A program made the position numbers and the translations under genes. From Clostridiaceae bacterium (GTDB lineage: Bacteria; Bacillota; Clostridia; Saccharofermentanales; UBA5734): a DNA stretch of 27,675 bases. Positions 23,168 through 27,675 of this stretch are shown one piece after another. The DNA is taken from NCBI GenBank assembly GCA_012519875.1, contig JAAYPL010000028.1, positions 1 through 27,675 on the forward strand, read 5' to 3'. How positions within the stretch are numbered: the stretch's first letter is position 1; every line of letters starts with the position of its first letter. The notes under the pieces are model-generated. The model searched no databases, was not told the origin of the DNA, and saw only the letters and a list, made by a program, of their open reading frames with translations.

Positions 23168-25318
23168 ATGCCAAAACCAACCAAAGGGGTAAGCCGACTT
23201 TTGCTGACATTATTATCCTTGATTCTTCTTGTTGGTGTCATGCTGGCGGTTTATAGCGGTTCAATTCCGGAAAAGTACGACCTTGAACCGGGTGATGCAA
23301 GTACGATTGATATTTTTGCGCCTCGCAGCATCCGCGACAAGACCGAGACCGATCTGAGAGCCGCGCAGGCAGCAGCTGAAGTCCCTGACGTGATGTTGCG
23401 CTCGGAGCAAATTGCCACAAAAGTCAAAGCCGATGCCGCCTTGTTTTTTTCCATCATTCTCGAGGTGCGTGAAAAAAGTCAATCCTCATCACCCGGTCAG
23501 GGAATATGGCCTTCCGAGCCGGGGGAATCACCGGAATCACCCGCAACCAAACCGGCTTTGCCGACACTGGCCGAAACAGCTGATTTGGTGGCTTTAAAGA
23601 TCAATCAGCAGATGGGCTTGGTTGTTAGTCAATCCGATGCGTTGTCTTACGCGAGTTTTGAAGACGACCGCTTCAACAGTATTCAAGGGCATGTGATAAC
23701 ACTGACCAACCTGATCATGGCGGAAACCGTCGATTCTGCCAAGCTGAAAAATGTATTGGCCCAAAAAATAGAAAATTTGGAGATGTCCCTGACATACAAC
23801 AAGGAAGATTCAGGGATCATCGAGCGCACTTTGGGACTTGTTCTCAAACCCAATGTTGTTTTTGATTCCGTTGCCACCGAAAATGCGCGGCAGGCCGTCT
23901 ACAATCGTATTCAGAACAATCCCGTCATGATCGAAAGAGGCAGTAGGATTGTTTCGATGGGCGATATTATTACCGATGAAACGTATGCTCTTCTGGCGGA
24001 TTTGTCATTGATTGACGACGGTGGCTTCGACTTTGGCTATTTTAGCGGCATTGCTTTGCTGTTAGTATTGCTTCTTTCTGTTTCGGTCTTCTACATTCGG
24101 CATTATGAGCGGCAGAATATCTATACAATCAGTGATTATTTTGCCTTGGTTTTGTCGGTGATGATTCCGATTCTTGCCTCGGTTTATTTAGCCAGAGAAG
24201 CACCCTTGTCACCTCCGGTCTATTTTGCCGCTGTTTTGATTACGGTCTATTATGGCTTACGAACGGCGATCGTCTTGTCTTTTGCCGTTGCTGCCGCCAT
24301 TTTGCCCATGACAGGGTTTAATCCGATATTTTTGTTGGTCGCCATGGGCGGGTGCTTGGTGGCGGCGCTGTTTACACGAGGGATTATTCGAAAAGATAAT
24401 TATGCCTTTATCATTATCATGACAGCCGGAGCCAATATTCTTCTGACATTTTCTTTCGGCCTGATTCAGAAAGAATCCTGGACCGACATGTCGATCAATT
24501 GCGGAATCGCGGCATTGAGCGGTGCGTTGTCGGTTATTGCGGCGATCGGCGTTATGCCTGTTTTTGAAATGCTTTTCAATACGGTATCGCCGTTCCGCCT
24601 GATTGAATTGTCCCAGCCCGGTCATCCGCTCTTGCGGCGCCTGTTTGTCGAGGCGCCCGGCAGCTCGCAGCACAGCATGATGGTTGCCAATTTGGCGGAT
24701 GCGGCGGCGGTGGCGATTGGGGCTAATGCCTTGCTGGCCAGAGTCGGATCTTATTATCATGACGTGGGAAAGCTGGAAAATCCTTTGATGTTTACCGAAA
24801 ATCAGGAAGGCGAGAACCCCCATGATTTTATGTCACCGGAGAAAAGCGCGGAAATGATTCTTGATCATCCCGATGCCGGCGTCAGGGTCGGACGCCGCTA
24901 TCGGCTGCCGGCACAGATCCTGCGGATCATTCACGAGCATCATGGCACAACGTCACAAGCGTATTTCTATCACAAGGCACTCAAGGATGCCGAGCAAGGC
25001 TTGCGTGATCAACCCGATCCCAATGATTTTAAATATCGTTGTCCCATTCCGACCAGTCGTGAATCGGCCATCGTTATGCTGGCGGATTCGGTTGAAGCCG
25101 CGATGAAATCAACCGGTACCAATCGCCTGGAGGATGCAGAAAAATTGATTCGCAAGATTATCAAGACCAAGAGTGAACAAGATCAGCTGATCGGATCCCG
25201 GCTTTCCTATTACGATGTTGAACAGATTATTCAGGCTTTTTTACAGGTTTATTCCGGTCACTTCCATGAAAGAGTGAGGTATCCCGATGATCACCCAGTT
25301 CGTGAATCGGCAGAGTAA
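23168..25318 (+). CDS. pgpH: PgpH-type membrane HD phosphohydrolase (cyclic-di-AMP phosphodiesterase)
   Basis: This 716-residue protein belongs to the 7TMR-HDED/PgpH (YqfF) family, which degrades c-di-AMP in Listeria and relatives. Order of parts: one membrane segment (about 10-30), an extracytoplasmic domain (about 31-285), a block of membrane segments (about 290-465), and a cytosolic HD domain with His502, HD 531-532 (YYHDVGK), His590-His591 and Asp640. A Pro/Ser/Glu-rich stretch at about 103-135 interrupts the extracytoplasmic domain. I chose ATG 23168, preceded by AGGGGGTG (about 23154-23161); a longer frame from 23096 lies inside phoH. It overlaps ybeY by 32 bases. Confidence 0.94.
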   Translation: MPKPTKGVSRLLLTLLSLILLVGVMLAVYSGSIPEKYDLEPGDASTIDIFAPRSIRDKTETDLRAAQAAAEVPDVMLRSEQIATKVKADAALFFSIILEVREKSQSSSPGQGIWPSEPGESPESPATKPALPTLAETADLVALKINQQMGLVVSQSDALSYASFEDDRFNSIQGHVITLTNLIMAETVDSAKLKNVLAQKIENLEMSLTYNKEDSGIIERTLGLVLKPNVVFDSVATENARQAVYNRIQNNPVMIERGSRIVSMGDIITDETYALLADLSLIDDGGFDFGYFSGIALLLVLLLSVSVFYIRHYERQNIYTISDYFALVLSVMIPILASVYLAREAPLSPPVYFAAVLITVYYGLRTAIVLSFAVAAAILPMTGFNPIFLLVAMGGCLVAALFTRGIIRKDNYAFIIIMTAGANILLTFSFGLIQKESWTDMSINCGIAALSGALSVIAAIGVMPVFEMLFNTVSPFRLIELSQPGHPLLRRLFVEAPGSSQHSMMVANLADAAAVAIGANALLARVGSYYHDVGKLENPLMFTENQEGENPHDFMSPEKSAEMILDHPDAGVRVGRRYRLPAQILRIIHEHHGTTSQAYFYHKALKDAEQGLRDQPDPNDFKYRCPIPTSRESAIVMLADSVEAAMKSTGTNRLEDAEKLIRKIIKTKSEQDQLIGSRLSYYDVEQIIQAFLQVYSGHFHERVRYPDDHPVRESAE

Positions 25319-25817
25319 ATATCCTTTGCCGTACTGGCGGCAGCTTTTGGCTGCTGTTTTACCTGTGGCAATCCAATGCACGCCGATCGGAGAGCAGCTG
25401 ATCCGCACGGGCGTGACAACTTCTGTTTGCGTCACTTTCGCCGGCCCGCGGGTGATGCGCCGGATCAATTTTGATACCCGTCAGATCGATCAATTGACTG
25501 ATGTTTTGGCCTTTCCCATGCTGGAAATGAGCGATGGCCACTTGCTCAACAAACCGGGCATTGAAGATTTCGATCCGGCCTACCCTGATCAACCAACCCT
25601 GTTCTTAGGCGATGTGGTTCTGTCGCTGGACCAAGCGTTTTTTCAAGCGGCGGAGTACGGTCATTCCAGAGAGCGGGAAGTGAGCTTCCTTGGCGTCCAT
25701 GGTTTGTTGCATTTGTTGGGTTATGATCATGCCGCCGACGAACAGGCTCAAGTGATGGAGCAGAAACAAAATCAAATTCTGGATATGGTGGCAGTCGATA
25801 GAAGGAGAATCACATGA
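25287..25817 (+). CDS. ybeY: Endoribonuclease YbeY (16S rRNA maturation and ribosome quality control)
   Basis: YbeY is a zinc-dependent RNase involved in 3' processing of 16S rRNA and in ribosome quality control. The 176-residue protein carries the signature HGLLHLLGYDH (138-148), whose three histidines bind zinc, and the preceding TDVLAFPM (71-78) and LGDVVLS (107-113). GAGTGAGG upstream of ATG 25287 supports the start, which lies within the last 32 bases of pgpH. The stop overlaps era by 4 bases. dgkA, often found between ybeY and era, is absent. Confidence 0.95.
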   Translation: MITQFVNRQSKYPLPYWRQLLAAVLPVAIQCTPIGEQLIRTGVTTSVCVTFAGPRVMRRINFDTRQIDQLTDVLAFPMLEMSDGHLLNKPGIEDFDPAYPDQPTLFLGDVVLSLDQAFFQAAEYGHSREREVSFLGVHGLLHLLGYDHAADEQAQVMEQKQNQILDMVAVDRRRIT

Positions 25818-26776
25818 GCGAGCAAACCATCCATTCGGGATTTGTCAGTTTGATTGGCCGTCCCAATGTGGGCAAATCGACTTTATTAAACAAGCTGGTC
25901 GGAGTGCGCCTGGCGATTACATCACCCAAACCCCAAACCACCCGTCAGGTTGTCCGGGGCATCATCGATGACGAAAACAGCCAGATCATTTTTTTGGATA
26001 CACCCGGTTTCCATGCCCCGCGCACACGTCTGGGTGAATATATGGTGCAGGCGGCCACAACAGCATTGGCGGACGGCGACATTGCCCTCTTGCTGGTCGA
26101 TGCGGAAAAGGCGACCGGTGAACGCGCTTTCCCGGGGATTCCATCAATCGAAGCCAATATTTTGCAAAAAGCCGGGAATATGAACAAAAAAGTAATTCTG
26201 GTGCTCAATAAAGTCGACCGAGTCGTTAAAGAAGCACTTCTGCCTTTGATGGCGCTTTATGCATCGGCTTTCAATTTTGCCGCAATTGTGCCGATTTCGG
26301 CCAAAACCGGCGATGGTCTGGATCGACTGATCTCGGAAATACGACGATTGCTTCCGGAAGGTCCACGATACTATCCTGTTGACAGCCTGACCGACCAAAC
26401 GGAACGAGATTTGTGTGCCGAGTTGATTCGCGAACAGATTTTGCTTTTGACCAGTGAAGAGATACCCTACGGTGCGGCTGTCGAGATCGAGTCTTTTACA
26501 GCCTTGGCAGACGATGAGCCGCAAAGCGACGATGGGGTAACCGAGCGGGAACTGGTTCGGATCAGTGCGGTCATTTATTGTAACAAAGATTCGCATAAGG
26601 GCATTCTGATCGGAAATCGCGGCAGCATGTTAAAAAACATCGGAAGCCGGGCACGGGGTCAAATCGAAGCAATGCTTGGCTGCCCGTGCTATTTGGAATT
26701 GCACGTCAAAGTGCGTGAGGACTGGCGCAACCGTCGAGGTATTTTACGCAATTTGGGATATGAAACCGGAGATTGA
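25814..26776 (+). CDS. era: GTPase Era
   Basis: Era is an essential GTPase that binds the 3' end of 16S rRNA during 30S assembly. The 320-residue protein has G1 GRPNVGKST (15-23), the effector region TTRQ (42-45), G3 DTPG (62-65), G4 NKVD (132-135), G5 ISAKTGDG (161-168) and a C-terminal KH domain with KGILIGNRGSMLKNIG (262-277). An acidic stretch, LADDEPQSDDGVTERE (231-246), sits between the two first strands of the KH region and makes the protein longer than most Era proteins (about 300). The start overlaps the ybeY stop (ATGA), with GAAGGAG upstream. Confidence 0.97.
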   Translation: MSEQTIHSGFVSLIGRPNVGKSTLLNKLVGVRLAITSPKPQTTRQVVRGIIDDENSQIIFLDTPGFHAPRTRLGEYMVQAATTALADGDIALLLVDAEKATGERAFPGIPSIEANILQKAGNMNKKVILVLNKVDRVVKEALLPLMALYASAFNFAAIVPISAKTGDGLDRLISEIRRLLPEGPRYYPVDSLTDQTERDLCAELIREQILLLTSEEIPYGAAVEIESFTALADDEPQSDDGVTERELVRISAVIYCNKDSHKGILIGNRGSMLKNIGSRARGQIEAMLGCPCYLELHVKVREDWRNRRGILRNLGYETGD

Positions 26777-26784
26777 GCCGAGCC

Positions 26785-27546
26785 ATGCCGTACTTAAAAG
26801 TCAAAGGTTTTGTCATTCGGGAAGTTCCGGTTGGTTATGCGGATCGGATTATCAATATTTTGACCGCTGATCACGGGTTGATCACTGCGTCGGCACGTGG
26901 TGCCCGTCGAACACGCAGCGCTTTATTGATGTCCACTCAGATTTTCTCCTTGAGCAATTTTGAAATTTTTATCAATAAAGGTCATTACAGGGTCAATTCA
27001 GCCGAATTGATCGAAGCCTTTTTGTCTTTGCATCAGGATATTGACCGTTTGGTCTGTGCGGCTCATCTGGCCGAGGTTCTGCTCGACTGTACACGCGATG
27101 CCATGGCTCAACCTGAACTTTACCACTTATGGGCCTATACCATGCAGGCTCTCCAGACCCGGGATGATCCAATGGCGGTCACGCATATCGCCCAGTTGCG
27201 CATGATGGCTGAAATCGGCTTTGCTCCCCGGTCAAACACTTGTGTCATCTGTGGAAACGAACTGCAGGCCAATCCGCTGTTTAGCATTCAATCCTGCGGT
27301 ACGGTCTGCACAGCTTCGGCCTGCCGGAATCTTGCCATTGATGCGCGAGTCCTGTCCTCCGGTGTTCTGGAGTGCCTTAAACACAGTCTGACAGCCCCCT
27401 TCCCCCGGCTTTACAACGTTCGGCTGGGATCGGCTGTCCGTTCGGATTTTTTCTGTTTGTCAACCGCCTATTTGAGCCATCAAATGGAAAAAGCCTATAC
27501 CCGACTCAATATGCTGACCGATCTGCAAGCGTCCGGTCAGGCCTGA
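26785..27546 (+). CDS. recO: DNA repair protein RecO
   Basis: RecO helps RecR load RecA onto single-stranded DNA coated by SSB. The 253-residue protein has the N-terminal OB fold (YLKVKGFVIREVPVGYADRI then ILTADHGLITASARGAR) and a helical domain interrupted by a zinc site, CVIC (153-156) with later cysteines at 171, 175 and 180. The C-x4-C spacing of the last pair differs from the usual C-x2-C. I chose ATG 26785, 8 bases after the era stop; a TTG at 26773 directly abuts the GGAGA sequence and is less likely. The 3' end overlaps the minus-strand helicase gene by 10 bases. Confidence 0.94.
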   Translation: MPYLKVKGFVIREVPVGYADRIINILTADHGLITASARGARRTRSALLMSTQIFSLSNFEIFINKGHYRVNSAELIEAFLSLHQDIDRLVCAAHLAEVLLDCTRDAMAQPELYHLWAYTMQALQTRDDPMAVTHIAQLRMMAEIGFAPRSNTCVICGNELQANPLFSIQSCGTVCTASACRNLAIDARVLSSGVLECLKHSLTAPFPRLYNVRLGSAVRSDFFCLSTAYLSHQMEKAYTRLNMLTDLQASGQA

Positions 27547-27674
27547 TCCCAGAAATCAAACAGGATCTGATGAACCTCATCCGGACTTTGAACCTGCCGG
27601 GGTTGCCATTCAATGGGGAAAAGCTGGTGGTATGTCGAAGTGCCGTAACGATCATCGATCAACAGTACAAAGCC
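27537..27674 (-). CDS. DinG/Rad3-type helicase, C-terminal fragment (runs off the right edge)
   Basis: The minus strand from the right edge gives 45 residues followed by TGA (27539-27537). The peptide contains GFVLLIDDRYGTSTYHQLF followed by PIEW, then ILFDFW near the end. This matches the C-terminus of DinG/YoaA/Rad3-related ATP-dependent helicases, where members read roughly G.V.L.D.R...Y...LP..W.......FW. Only the tail is visible, so identity within the family is uncertain. It converges on recO and overlaps it by 10 bases. Confidence 0.65.
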   Translation of the reverse strand, partial: GFVLLIDDRYGTSTYHQLFPIEWQPRQVQSPDEVHQILFDFWDQA

Positions 27675-27675
27675 C

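Overview
This window reads as chromosomal backbone of an anaerobic Gram-positive bacterium of the Clostridia. Three things point that way: the gene order (efp, asp23, amaP, nusB, xseA, xseB, ispA, dxs, nadK, argR, recN; rny, ymdB; lspA, rluD; phoH, pgpH, ybeY, era, recO), strong GGAGG-type ribosome binding sites, and an NAD-linked [FeFe] hydrogenase. Base composition looks close to 50% GC by eye. No tRNA, rRNA, CRISPR array or complete mobile element was seen, and no gene-free stretch exceeds 300 bases (the longest are about 150-190 bases).

Layout. (1) 1-~125: the 3' end of an IS30-family insertion sequence that continues beyond the left edge. (2) 152-9772: a promoter and then twelve tightly packed plus-strand genes: efp, the Asp23/AmaP/DUF2273 envelope-stress cluster, nusB, exonuclease VII (xseA, xseB), isoprenoid precursor genes (ispA, dxs), nadK, argR and recN. 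(3) 9759-10667: an RluA-family pseudouridine synthase on the minus strand, overlapping the end of recN. (4) 10821-14926: a three-gene operon, hydC-hydB-hydA, for a trimeric NAD-linked, probably electron-bifurcating [FeFe] hydrogenase, ending in a strong terminator. (5) 15016-16781: RNase Y with its own promoter and terminator. (6) 16873-27546: a second packed run of plus-strand genes: ymdB, an orphan peptide-binding lipoprotein, lspA, rluD, two DUF881 proteins, phoH, pgpH, ybeY, era and recO. (7) 27537-27674: the C-terminal end of a DinG/Rad3-type helicase on the minus strand, overlapping recO.

How the genes work together. The two long runs carry core functions: translation, RNA processing and decay, DNA repair, lipid and cofactor precursors, lipoprotein maturation and c-di-AMP turnover. 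The hydrogenase is the main metabolic clue: it would let a fermenting anaerobe dispose of electrons from both NADH and reduced ferredoxin as H2.

Most notable points. At each position where spore-forming Firmicutes usually carry sporulation genes within these conserved neighbourhoods (spoIIIA after efp, spoIVB/spo0A after recN, spoVS after ymdB, yqfC/yqfD before phoH), this window has none, suggesting a non-sporulating lineage. RNase Y has an excellent ribosome binding site but the only codon at ideal spacing is ATA. Two promoter regions share a near-identical 15-base motif. An orphan lipoprotein gene overlaps the lipoprotein signal peptidase gene. I found no clearly new multi-gene system; the window is mainly housekeeping with several unusual details.
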